Source of the DNA: Dokdonella koreensis DS-123
GTDB lineage: Bacteria; Pseudomonadota; Gammaproteobacteria; Xanthomonadales; Rhodanobacteraceae
Length of the DNA stretch: 64,000 nucleotides
NCBI RefSeq assembly: GCF_001632775.1
Contig: NZ_CP015249.1
Coordinates: 2,336,686 to 2,400,685 of the forward strand
Direction of reading: 5' to 3'
Shown: piece by piece, positions 18,579 to 26,565 of the stretch
Numbering within the stretch: the first letter of the stretch is position 1
Layout of the letters: every line of letters starts with the position of its first letter
Notes under the pieces: model-generated
Told to the model about the DNA's origin: nothing
Database searches by the model: none
The model's input: only the letters and a program-made list of their open reading frames with translations
Position numbers and translations under genes: made by a program

Positions 18579-18791
18579 CTATTCGCGCCAGAAGAAGACC
18601 TCGCCGATTGGCCTGTCGAACGCCTGCGCAATGCGGAACGCGAGTTCCAGCGACGGCGCGTAGCGTCCCGCTTCCAGCGCGATCACCGTCTGGCGCGTGA
18701 TGCCGACCCGTTCGGCCAGCGCGCCCTGCGTCATCTCGCCGGCATCGAAACGCAGGCGCCGGATGTGATTGCCGACCGGCGTCGCCTTCAT
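18579..18791 (-). CDS. Small XRE-family transcriptional regulator
   Basis: A 70-residue protein that is almost entirely a Cro/CI-type helix-turn-helix. MTQGALAERVGITRQTVIALE covers the scaffold and recognition helices, followed by YAPSLELAFRIAQAF and the ending GEVFFWRE, a tail seen in the YgzD/YozG-like small regulators. Its ATG overlaps the stop of the membrane-protein gene upstream (ATGA), so the two are translationally coupled. It most likely binds the paired palindromes in front of the operon. Confidence 0.9.
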   Translation of the reverse strand: MKATPVGNHIRRLRFDAGEMTQGALAERVGITRQTVIALEAGRYAPSLELAFRIAQAFDRPIGEVFFWRE

Positions 18792-19408
18792 GCGCGATCG
18801 CGCCGGTAGCGCCGGAGGGCCACGACATGGCCGACGAAGCCGGCGAACACGAGCGCGAACATCAGCAGGTTCGCGATCGCGATCGGACTGGCCCAGGCCA
18901 GGCGGGCGGGCGGCGTCAGTCCCAGCGTGACCGCGACCGCGATGACCGCCAGGTACAGCGCGACCTGCGAGGCATCGTCGGCGGCACGGACGACCTCCGT
19001 ATCGCGCTCGTCCTCCTGTACCGCCGATCCGAAGCGCTGGCGCAGCACCGAGCCGAAGATCAGCCAGCCGACCAGCAGCATCGCGATCGGCCGCCCGATG
19101 TTCTCGAGCTCGGCCATCGTGCGCGCGCCGGCGAAGATGCCGGCGTTGAACAGCATCAGGCCGCCGATCAGGCCGGTGAACGCGAGCGCGACCCACCGCT
19201 TCTGCTCACCCGGGGACAGCGTCGAGGCGCCGTCGTCGGGGATGCGGCTGGCGAACCACAGACCGGCCGCCGCCACCGCCAGCAGCACGCCGGCGCCGAG
19301 CGCGCCGGTATCGATGCCGTGCCAGCGCGAGGGAATGGCGACGAGCAGCCACAGGCCGAGCGCGGCCGGGGCGATCAGCCAGAACAGTGACGAGGGTAAT
19401 CGGGTCAT
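18788..19408 (-). CDS. Multi-pass membrane protein paired with XRE regulator
   Basis: A 206-residue integral membrane protein with about six hydrophobic helices (near 8-26, 36-53, 72-90, 104-120, 147-163, 172-192), separated by short charged loops. No catalytic motif is seen. It resembles in layout the DUF2178-type membrane proteins that often precede a tiny XRE regulator; this is a resemblance, not a firm assignment. The ribosome-binding site is a near-perfect GGAGGTGAT, so translation should be strong once the promoter is open. Confidence 0.75.
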   Translation of the reverse strand: MTRLPSSLFWLIAPAALGLWLLVAIPSRWHGIDTGALGAGVLLAVAAAGLWFASRIPDDGASTLSPGEQKRWVALAFTGLIGGLMLFNAGIFAGARTMAELENIGRPIAMLLVGWLIFGSVLRQRFGSAVQEDERDTEVVRAADDASQVALYLAVIAVAVTLGLTPPARLAWASPIAIANLLMFALVFAGFVGHVVALRRYRRDRA

Positions 19409-19422
19409 ACGTAATCACCTCC

Positions 19423-19470
19423 GGACATAATGTAATCTACACATTACATAATGTCCGCTTCGGAAGTCAA
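19423..19470 (-). promoter_or_regulatory. Promoter with twin palindromic operators (ACATAATGT)
   Basis: Two identical 9-base palindromes ACATAATGT lie at 19425-19433 and 19446-19454, centres exactly 21 bases (two helical turns) apart. They nest inside a larger 34-base dyad (19423-19456). On the minus strand a TTGACT (19470-19465) and TGTAAT (19448-19443) spaced by 16 bases form the likely promoter, so one operator lies over the -10 region and the other just downstream. The AT-rich stretch stands out in this GC-rich genome. Confidence 0.75.
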
Positions 19471-19580
19471 TCCGTGCCACTCCGGCGAGGCTTGATATGC
19501 TTCCCGGCGTCCCGAATTCTTGCCCCTCTCCCTACATGCGCGGCCGTCGTCACCGGGCTGCGCCGAATCAGGAATACGCC

Positions 19581-20459
19581 GTGTCCGCATTGCCCCAACC
19601 CCCTTCCCCGCACGTCTTCGACGCGACCACCGAAACCTTCGAGAACGACGTCCTGCAGGCCTCGCTCGACCAGCCGGTCCTGGTCGATTTCTGGGCCGAG
19701 TGGTGCGGTCCGTGCAAGTCGCTCGGGCCGCTGCTGGAAAAGGTCGTCGACAGCTACCACGGCGCGGTCCGGCTGGCCAAGGTCGACGTCGACAAGGAGC
19801 AGCAGCTGGCCGGCATGTTCGGCGTGCGCAGCATCCCGACCGTGGTGCTGGTCGCGCAGGGCCAGATCGTCGACGGTTTCACCGGCGCCCTGCCCGAAAG
19901 CGCCTTGCGCGAGTTCCTGTCGCGGCACGTCCAGCCGGCCGAACCGGCCAACGAAGACGATGCCAGCGCCGATGCGCTGCCGCCGGAATCGGCCGATGCC
20001 GCCGTGGCGCGGCTGCGCGCGGAGATCGCCGCCGACCCGGACAAGGACGAGCTCAAGCTCGATCTGGCGGTCGCGCTGATGCGCCAGGGCGATGCCGCCG
20101 CGGCCGAGAGCCAGCTCGATGCCCTGCCGGCCAACCTCGCCACCGACGAGCGCGCGCGCCGCCTGCGCGGCCAGCTCGAGTTCGCGCGCCTGCTGGCCGA
20201 CGCGCCGCCGACCGCTGAGCTGCAGGCGCAGCTGGCGCGCGATGCCGGCGACCATGCCGCCCGCGAACAGCTCGGCATCCGCCTGCTCGCCGAGGGCCAG
20301 GCCGCTGAGGGCCTGGAGCAGTTCCTGGCGATCCTGAAGGCCGACCGCGACTGGAACGAGGGCGGTGCCAGGAAGCGCCTGATCGCGGCGTTCTCGATCC
20401 TCGACGACGAGGAACTGGTCGGCACCTACCGGCGCCGGATGTCCTCGCTGCTGTTCTGA
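19581..20459 (+). CDS. Thioredoxin with TPR domain (CnoX/YbbN family)
   Basis: A 292-residue two-domain protein. The N-terminal thioredoxin fold has an intact WCGPCK active site (Cys42, Cys45), and a helical TPR-like region spans about 145-290. This is the architecture of CnoX/YbbN, a chaperone-redox factor that protects proteins from chlorine stress and hands them to GroEL or DnaK. E. coli CnoX has lost the first Cys of its CXXC; this one keeps both, so it can act as a real disulfide reductase. The GTG at 19581 with AGGAA in front is the best start; the frame is open further upstream. Confidence 0.9.
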   Translation: MSALPQPPSPHVFDATTETFENDVLQASLDQPVLVDFWAEWCGPCKSLGPLLEKVVDSYHGAVRLAKVDVDKEQQLAGMFGVRSIPTVVLVAQGQIVDGFTGALPESALREFLSRHVQPAEPANEDDASADALPPESADAAVARLRAEIAADPDKDELKLDLAVALMRQGDAAAAESQLDALPANLATDERARRLRGQLEFARLLADAPPTAELQAQLARDAGDHAAREQLGIRLLAEGQAAEGLEQFLAILKADRDWNEGGARKRLIAAFSILDDEELVGTYRRRMSSLLF

Positions 20460-20586
20460 ACCCGCGGATACGGACGGCGGATGGCCGCGCTGCGGCCGCC
20501 CGCCGATGCGCGCAGCGGATGCGCTTTTCCCGCCGTCGCTTTCCGGCGATAGTCCCGAGGCCCGCCGACCTGCTGCCGCGACATCG

Positions 20587-21042
20587 ATGAAGCCTGCCCG
20601 CCTGCGCCGGATCATGAACCTTTGGCCGCCGTTCCTGTTCGCCGGCATCCGGGTGCTCGAGCTGGGCGCGGACTGGCGCAGCGCGCGCGTGGCGCTGAAG
20701 CGGCACTGGTACAACGGCAACTATGTCGGCGTGCACTTCGGCGGCAGCCTGTTCGCGATGACCGACCCGTTCTGGATGCTGCTGCTGATGCACTGCCTCG
20801 GCCGCGACTACTACGTCTGGGACAAGGCCGCCGAGATCGAGTTCGTCGCGCCCGGCCGCGAGGCCGTGTACGCGGACTTCCGCATCGACGACGCCCTGCT
20901 CGAGGCGATCCGCACGGCCACCGCCGGTGGCGAGAAGTACCTGCACTGGCTGCCGGTCGAGGTGAAGACGGCCGGCGGCGAGGTGATCGCCCGCGTGCGC
21001 AAGCAGGTCTACGTCAAGCGCAAGCGGCTACCGCCGGCCTGA
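20587..21042 (+). CDS. DUF4442 hot-dog-fold protein
   Basis: A 151-residue protein with the DUF4442 pattern: an N-terminal helix, KRHWYNGNYVGVHFGGSLFAMTDPF, then a strand-rich C-terminal half ending VRKQVYVKRK. The fold is that of acyl-CoA thioesterases. Whether it is catalytic is unknown. The start at 20587 removes an Arg/Ala-rich extension that looks like upstream sequence. It follows the thioredoxin gene by 127 bases and converges on the P-loop kinase. Confidence 0.8.
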   Translation: MKPARLRRIMNLWPPFLFAGIRVLELGADWRSARVALKRHWYNGNYVGVHFGGSLFAMTDPFWMLLLMHCLGRDYYVWDKAAEIEFVAPGREAVYADFRIDDALLEAIRTATAGGEKYLHWLPVEVKTAGGEVIARVRKQVYVKRKRLPPA

Positions 21043-21048
21043 TCCGGC

Positions 21049-21639
21049 CTAGCCGGCGGGACCGGCCTGCAGCCGCGCCGCGACCAGCCGGACCGCTTCG
21101 CGGCACATCGCCGAAGCCGGCAGCTCGGCGTCGATCCGCACCGCGCCGTCCGGCGGCGGCACGGCCCGGCGCCGCACTTCGTCGACCCGTTCCGGCGTGC
21201 GGTCGAGCGCAAGGTGGCGGTTGGCGTCCAGATCGTCCTGCACGCGCGCACGCGCGCGCTCCGGCGGGCAGTCCACCCACAGCGGCATCAGCGTGAAGTC
21301 GAACGCGGCGACCGTTTCGGCGATCCTGTCGTAGTCGTCGCGGGCGGAGAACGTCATGCCGTCGAGCACGCTGGAGATGCCGAGCATGCAGTTGATCTCC
21401 AGCGCCTGCACGACACCGCGGAAGGCGGCCCGCTTCTCCAGGAAGCTGTAGCTGCAGCGGGGGAACATCGCCGCGCGGATGGCGTCGCGGCAGATCCTGC
21501 GCAGGCGCAGGTGGTCTTCCAGGGCCCGTGCGATCGTGCTCTTGCCGGCGCCGGGGAGGCCGATCAGGGCGACCACGATCCGCCCCGGCACGGAGGGGTC
21601 CGCCGGCGGATCGGCAGGGCTGGCGGTCGGCACGGTCAC
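21049..21639 (-). CDS. P-loop ATPase/kinase of the AAA_33 (zeta-like) group
   Basis: A 196-residue predicted small-molecule or RNA kinase. The Walker A motif is GLPGAGKST (about residues 27-35). The segment ICRDAIRAAMFPR has the RD-x-IR layout that binds substrate in predicted kinases of this group, and VLDGMTFSARDDYDRI supplies the acidic and arginine-bearing region. No toxin-antitoxin partner is next to it. Substrate unknown. Confidence 0.8.
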   Translation of the reverse strand: MTVPTASPADPPADPSVPGRIVVALIGLPGAGKSTIARALEDHLRLRRICRDAIRAAMFPRCSYSFLEKRAAFRGVVQALEINCMLGISSVLDGMTFSARDDYDRIAETVAAFDFTLMPLWVDCPPERARARVQDDLDANRHLALDRTPERVDEVRRRAVPPPDGAVRIDAELPASAMCREAVRLVAARLQAGPAG

Positions 21640-21691
21640 GGCGCGAGCCTAGCGGTTCCCGCGGCCGGCGTCAGCAGGCCGCGGCCGCCCC

Positions 21692-21697
21692 TATACT
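21692..21697 (+). promoter_or_regulatory. Candidate -10 element for the queuosine precursor transporter
   Basis: TATACT in the context CCCTATACTGCGCC, about 67 bases before the ATG. The same context occurs before pilS (6596). No clear -35 is present. Confidence 0.35.
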
Positions 21698-21763
21698 GCG
21701 CCGTCGCCGCCGAGCCGCGGCAGATCGATCGCTCTCCGCCACCCGCTGCCGCCAGGAGCCCCG

Positions 21764-22552
21764 ATGTTCCCATCCGCCCGATCGGCCAGCCCCGACGACC
21801 GGCGCGCCGGCCTGCTGTTCCTGGTGCTGTCCGGCTTCTTCGTGGCCAATGCGCTGATCGCCGAGTTCGTCGGCGTCAAGATCTTCGCGCTGGAGGACAC
21901 GCTCGGCCTGGCGCCGCTGGACTGGAACCTGTTCGGCCAGAGCGGCTCGCTGAACTTCACGGCCGGCGTGCTGCTGTGGCCGATCGTCTTCGTGATGACG
22001 GACATCATCAACGAGTACTTCGGGCGGCGCGGCGTGCGCCTGATCTCGTGGCTGGCGGTGGTGCTGATCGTCTATGCATTCGCCTTCGCCTACGCGGCGA
22101 TCCACCTGGCGCCGGCCGGATGGTGGGTCGGCGCCGGCCGCAACCAGGGCGTGGACGATCTCCAGGCCGCCTTCGCGGCGATCTTCGGGCAGGGCCTGTG
22201 GACGATCGGCGGCTCGGTGACGGCGTTCCTCGTCGGCCAGCTGATCGACGTGTCGATCTTCCATGCGATCCGCAAGCGCACCGGCGATCGCCACATCTGG
22301 CTGCGCGCCACCGGATCGACCCTGGTCTCGCAATTCATCGACAGCTTCGTGGTGCTCTACATCGCCTTCGTCCTGGGACCGCAGCAGTGGCCGATCGGCC
22401 TGTTCCTGGCGGTCGGCACGGTCAACTACGTCTACAAGTTCGTGGCCGCGATCGCGCTGACGCCGCTGATCTACGCGGCACGCCGCGGCCTGGATGGCTG
22501 GCTGGGCCGCGACCTGTCCGAGCGGCTGAAGCGGCAGGCCGCCGAGGAGTAG
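21764..22552 (+). CDS. yhhQ: Queuosine precursor transporter (YhhQ/QPTR family)
   Basis: An inner-membrane transporter of 262 residues with about six hydrophobic helices. The family signatures are present: VMTDIINEYFGRRGVR after the second helix and the ATGSTLVSQFIDS box, with the late YKFVAAIALTPLIY helix. E. coli YhhQ imports the 7-cyano-7-deazaguanine precursor for queuosine in tRNA. An insertion of roughly 25 residues between helices 3 and 4 makes it slightly longer than YhhQ (221 aa). Confidence 0.9.
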   Translation: MFPSARSASPDDRRAGLLFLVLSGFFVANALIAEFVGVKIFALEDTLGLAPLDWNLFGQSGSLNFTAGVLLWPIVFVMTDIINEYFGRRGVRLISWLAVVLIVYAFAFAYAAIHLAPAGWWVGAGRNQGVDDLQAAFAAIFGQGLWTIGGSVTAFLVGQLIDVSIFHAIRKRTGDRHIWLRATGSTLVSQFIDSFVVLYIAFVLGPQQWPIGLFLAVGTVNYVYKFVAAIALTPLIYAARRGLDGWLGRDLSERLKRQAAEE

Positions 22553-22877
22553 GCCCTTTCGTCCACCGGGGGCCGATCCGGCCTGGCAGGGATGGCGCAC
22601 CTCGCACCTGCCTCCCACGGATCCCGGCCCTGCCGTCCCGCCGCGGGCCGCTCCGGGCGGCATCCGGCCCCGCGGCGCCCCGGGCGGCGTGACCGCTTCG
22701 GGCGCCGGACTGCGTTTTCTGGACCACGCGTTCCCTGCCTGTTCCCCTGGACGCGGTCGCGCGGCCCTTTTCCGAGCCGCTGCGGGCCGGCAGGCGCGTC
22801 CCGTCAAGTGACCTTTGACACTGATTCCTCTCGACCGCGCCCACTAACGTGCGCGCCCTCACCTCGGAAGACCGCTC
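22553..22877. other. Intergenic stretch upstream of the M13 peptidase
   Basis: No convincing gene. A TTGACA hexamer near 22815 lies about 60 bases before the peptidase start, but no -10 sits at the right distance. The rest is GC-rich sequence with no long hairpin. Confidence 0.35.
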
Positions 22878-24992
22878 ATGCACGCGAGACCGCGCAAGAC
22901 CCTGCCGCTGGCCATCGGCCTGGCGTTGATCCTTTCCAGCTGCACGCAGCAGCCCGACACCGCGGCACCGGCCCAACCGGCCGCACCTGCCCCCTCGCCC
23001 GCTCCCGCACCGTCGACGCCGGCGGCGGACACGCACGTCGCGTTCGACATCGGCGAGATCGACCCGGCGATCGGCGCCTGCACCGACTTCAACGGCCACG
23101 TCAACGCCAAGTGGGTCGCCGCCAATCCGGTACCGGGCGACCGTACGCGCTGGGGTGCGTTCGACAAGCTGCGCGAGGAGAGCCTCAACACGCAGCGCGG
23201 CCTGGTCGAGGAAGCCGACCGCGGCGCCGATGCGGCAGCCGCAGGATCGGTCGACCAGAAGATCGGCTGGTTCTGGCGGTCGGGCATGGACGACGCCGCG
23301 ATCGAGAAGGCCGGTTACGACCCGATCAAGCCGGAACTGGCGCGCATCGACGCGCTGGCCACGCGCGCGGACCTCACCGCCTACCTCGTCGACGCCTTCA
23401 GCCGCGGCGTAGCCGGCGTGTTCTCGTTCGGCGCCGAGACCGATTTCAAGAACTCCTCGCGCCGCATCGCCTACGCCTTCCAGGGCGGCCTGGGCCTGCC
23501 CACGCGCGAGTACTACGAGAAGGACGACTATGCCCAACTGCGCGACGCCTACCGCGCCTACGTGGCCAAGCTGCTCGAGCTGACCGGCACGCCGGCCGCT
23601 GATGCCGCCAAGCAGGCGCAGTGGGTGCTCGATTTCGAGTCGACGCTGGCCAAGGCCTCCTTCGCGCCGGTCGAGCTGCGCAAGCCGGAGCACCAGTACC
23701 ACTTCGTCAGCGTGGCCGAGGCCAACAAGATCACGCCGCACTTCGACTGGAACGTCTTCTTTAAGGCACAGCAGGCCAACGTCACCGACGGGTTCTCGCT
23801 GTCGCAGCCGAAGTTCTTCGCCGCCTTCGACCAGGCGCTGGCCAAGACCCCGATCGAGCAGTGGCAGGCCTACCTGCGCTTCCACGCGATCGACGCGGCC
23901 GCGCCGTACCTGTCGCAGGCGTTCCAGCAGGAGAGCTACGCCTTCAACGGCAAGACGCTCAACGGGCAGAAGGAGATCGAGCCACGCTGGAAGCGCGTGC
24001 TGGCCACGATCAACGACGACATGGGCATGGCGCTCGGCCAGCTCTACGTCGCCCGTGCGTTCCCGCCCGAGTCCAAGGCGCGCGCGCAGGAGCTGATCGA
24101 CAACATGCAGGCCGCGCTGAAGGCCCGCATCGAGAAGCTCGACTGGATGAGCGACGAGACCAAGCAAAAGGCGCTGGAGAAGTGGAGCACCTTCCTGCCC
24201 AAGATCGGCTATCCGGAGAAGTGGCGCGACTGGTCGGGCCTGGAGATCGTGCCCGGCGACTACTTCGCCAACGTCCTGGCGGCGACCCGCTTCAACCACC
24301 AGTACGACGTCTCGCGCATCGGCACGCCGACCGACCGCCTGGAATGGGGCATGACGCCGCAGACCGTCAATGCCTACTACAACCCGACCGACAACACGAT
24401 CAACTTCCCGGCCGCGATCCTGCAGCCGCCGTTCTTCGACGCCAAGGCCGACGACGCCATCAACTACGGCGGCATCGGCGCCGTGATCGGCCACGAGGCC
24501 ACGCACGGCTTCGACGACCAGGGCAGCCAGTTCGACGCGCAGGGCAACAACGCCAACTGGTGGACCGACGCCGACCGCAAGGCCTTCGACGCGCGCACCG
24601 ACGTGCTGGTCAAGCAGTTCGACGCGTACCAGCCGCTGCCCGGCAAGCACATCAACGGCCAGCTGACGCTGGGCGAGAACATCGCCGACCTGGGCGGCCT
24701 CAGCATCGCCTACGACGCGCTCCAGAACGCCCTCCGGCAGCATCCGGACCGCACCGCCGCCATCGACGGCTACACGCCCGAGCAGCGTTTCTTCCTCAGC
24801 TGGGCACGCGTATGGCGCGGCAGCATCCTGCCGCAGCGCCTGGAAGTGCTGCTGAACACCGACTCGCACTCGCCGGCCAGCTATCGCGCGATCGGCGCAC
24901 CGTCGAATCTCGACGCCTTCGCCAAGGCGTTCGACTGCAAGCAGGGCGATGCAATGGTGCGCAGCGGCGATGCGCAGGTGAAGATCTGGTGA
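22878..24992 (+). CDS. M13 family zinc endopeptidase, lipoprotein (PepO/neprilysin type)
   Basis: A 704-residue metallopeptidase cleaving short peptides. The signal peptide ends in a lipobox LSSC (Cys about 22), followed by a Pro/Ala-rich tether, so the enzyme is probably anchored to the outer membrane. The zinc site is HEATH (His539, Glu540, His543) with the third ligand in GENIADLGGL. The substrate-binding NFPAAILQPPFF segment is intact, and the end (MVRSGDAQVKIW) has the terminal aromatic typical of the family. Monocistronic, with a strong hairpin 8 bases downstream. Confidence 0.96.
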   Translation: MHARPRKTLPLAIGLALILSSCTQQPDTAAPAQPAAPAPSPAPAPSTPAADTHVAFDIGEIDPAIGACTDFNGHVNAKWVAANPVPGDRTRWGAFDKLREESLNTQRGLVEEADRGADAAAAGSVDQKIGWFWRSGMDDAAIEKAGYDPIKPELARIDALATRADLTAYLVDAFSRGVAGVFSFGAETDFKNSSRRIAYAFQGGLGLPTREYYEKDDYAQLRDAYRAYVAKLLELTGTPAADAAKQAQWVLDFESTLAKASFAPVELRKPEHQYHFVSVAEANKITPHFDWNVFFKAQQANVTDGFSLSQPKFFAAFDQALAKTPIEQWQAYLRFHAIDAAAPYLSQAFQQESYAFNGKTLNGQKEIEPRWKRVLATINDDMGMALGQLYVARAFPPESKARAQELIDNMQAALKARIEKLDWMSDETKQKALEKWSTFLPKIGYPEKWRDWSGLEIVPGDYFANVLAATRFNHQYDVSRIGTPTDRLEWGMTPQTVNAYYNPTDNTINFPAAILQPPFFDAKADDAINYGGIGAVIGHEATHGFDDQGSQFDAQGNNANWWTDADRKAFDARTDVLVKQFDAYQPLPGKHINGQLTLGENIADLGGLSIAYDALQNALRQHPDRTAAIDGYTPEQRFFLSWARVWRGSILPQRLEVLLNTDSHSPASYRAIGAPSNLDAFAKAFDCKQGDAMVRSGDAQVKIW

Positions 24993-24999
24993 GCCACCG

Positions 25000-25039
25000 G
25001 CCGCGGCCACGACCGGCGCGATGCCGGCGTGGCCGCGGC
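25000..25039 (+). terminator. Two-tier hairpin after the M13 peptidase gene
   Basis: An outer 11-bp perfect stem (GCCGCGGCCAC with its complement) encloses an inner CCGGC/GCCGG stem. It begins 8 bases after the stop codon. There is no T-tract, so it may protect the 3' end or act with Rho rather than terminate alone. Confidence 0.5.
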
Positions 25040-25213
25040 GTCTCAGGCGTGCCGGCGCGCAAGGCCGGAGCCGGGGCACACGCGGGTGGTTGCGGCGCTG
25101 CAGCGCGGTGCGCGCACGAACCGGCGTTGCCTCGTACCGCATGAAGTCGTAGGGTGGGGATCCGCCGCCGTGCGGGAGCGCGGCGCGGACATCCTCCGAG
25201 ACCGAGACGAATC

Positions 25214-26481
25214 ATGCGCAAGACCACGCTCGCCGGCTGCTTCGCCGCAGCCCTCGTTTCCTTTTCCGCCCCCTCCTCGCCGCCCTGCCCGTCTACACCG
25301 ACGCCCAGCTGCAGGCACGCACCAACCTGATCGTCAACGACAACAGCTGGAACCTGCCACCCGGCTCGTCGTTCAACAGCATCACCGCATCGATCAACAA
25401 CGCCGGCGTCGTCGCGTTCCCGGTGCAGGTCGTACCGATCGACGGCAACCTGTCCAACACCGGCGTCGGCATCTGGTCCGGTTCCGACGGCGTCGGCGGC
25501 ATCGTGCAGACGCACCAGGCACCGGCCGAGTTCATCTCGGACCGCGCGGGCATCAACGGCGACGGCAAGATCGTCTACTACACGCACGGCGACGCGTACC
25601 GGCTGTGGATCTACGATCCGGTCGCCGGCGTCTCCGCTCCGGTCAACACGCTGCCGCTGACGCCGAGCTCGTTCAACGGCCAGACCATCGACGACGACGG
25701 CGTGGTCGGCTACCGCGCCGGCCTGCCCGGCGGCTCGGGCCTTGCGTCGACCGGCGCCGGCAGCTCGGTGCTGCACATCGTCGACAACGGCATCGACCCG
25801 GGCAGCCCGTACTCGTACATCTACACGCCGTCGATGAACGCCTCGCGCCGGATCGCCGCCAAGGTCAGCGTCGGCCCGCCCGGCAACTTCACCAAGGACG
25901 AGATCCGCGTGTTCGACACCACCGGCGCCTACGAGATGCTGGCGGTCGACGTCGACACCGACCCGTCCTCGCCGTTCGTCGCGTTCGACAACTCCGTGTC
26001 GCTGAACGTGATCGGCGAAGTCGCCGTCGTCGTGCGCCTGGCCGCCGGCAACCAGCGCGCGGTCTACCGCTTGACGCCGACCGGCACCGGCGTGCAGGCG
26101 ACCCAGATCGCGCGCGTCGATCCGTCCGGCCCGATCCTCGAGCTCGATGCGTTCTCGCCGGTCATCAACGACCAGGGCCTGGTCGCGTTCCGCGCGCGCG
26201 ACGCGCAGGGTCAGGCGATCTACGTCGGCGACGGCGAGACGCTGCTGCGCGTCGCCGGCAAGGGCGATCGCGTCCAGACCGACCTCGGCACCGGCCAGCT
26301 CGGCCAGCACGACACCAGCCCGGTCTTCAGCGGCGCGCCCGGCATCAACGCCCGCGGCGACATCGTCTTCGTCGCCGGCCTGCATCCGGACGGCAACAAC
26401 CAGGTCGAATGGGGCAGCGGCGTCTTCGTCGCGCGCGTCGCTTCCGGCGACCTGATCTTCGCGGACGATTTCGAGCAGTGA
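25214..26481 (+). pseudogene. Secreted beta-structure protein, interrupted by a frameshift in a C5 run
   Basis: ATG 25214 opens a signal peptide (MRKTTLAGCFAAALVSFSAP) but this frame stops at 25328-25330 after 38 codons. The mature sequence continues in the +2 frame from about 25275 to 26481 with no start of its own before a GTG at 25423. Inserting one C in the CCCCC run at 25269-25273 restores SFSAPLLAALPVYTDAQ, a perfect signal-peptide end running into the mature protein (about 422 aa in all). The mature part is rich in Gly, Asp, Asn and Val, with repeated blocks such as NNAGVVAFPV, GINGDGKIVYY and VINDQGLVAFRAR (about every 50 residues), resembling a beta-propeller-like repeat. It ends GDLIFADDFEQ. 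Either a recent loss-of-function mutation or a sequencing error in the homopolymer. Function unknown. Confidence 0.75.
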
Positions 26482-26488
26482 GCTCCCG

Positions 26489-26516
26489 CACCGGGGCGCC
26501 CGTGCGCGCCCCGGTG
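26489..26516 (+). terminator. Hairpin after the frameshifted secreted-protein gene
   Basis: A perfect 11-bp stem (CACCGGGGCGC and its complement) with a 6-base loop begins 8 bases after the stop codon. No T-tract follows; instead a tandem repeat begins. Confidence 0.55.
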
Positions 26517-26553
26517 GGCACGTGGTACCCCGGCGGGCACGTGGTACCCCGGC
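26516..26553. repeat. Perfect 19-bp tandem duplication
   Basis: The unit GGGCACGTGGTACCCCGGC occurs twice head to tail (26516-26534 and 26535-26553). Each unit contains the palindromes CACGTG and GGTACC. It lies between convergent genes and directly follows a hairpin. Confidence 0.85.
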
Positions 26554-26565
26554 AAGCCGGCACGC

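Noticed and set aside
14653-18663. 1336-codon open frame on the plus strand through the RND gene and the intergenic repeat
   Set aside because: Out of frame with the RND gene and antisense to the RMD1 gene; shadow composition.
22815-22877. TTGACA hexamer as a sigma-70 promoter for the M13 peptidase
   Set aside because: No -10 element at 16-18 bases; the nearest TAAC is about 22 bases away.
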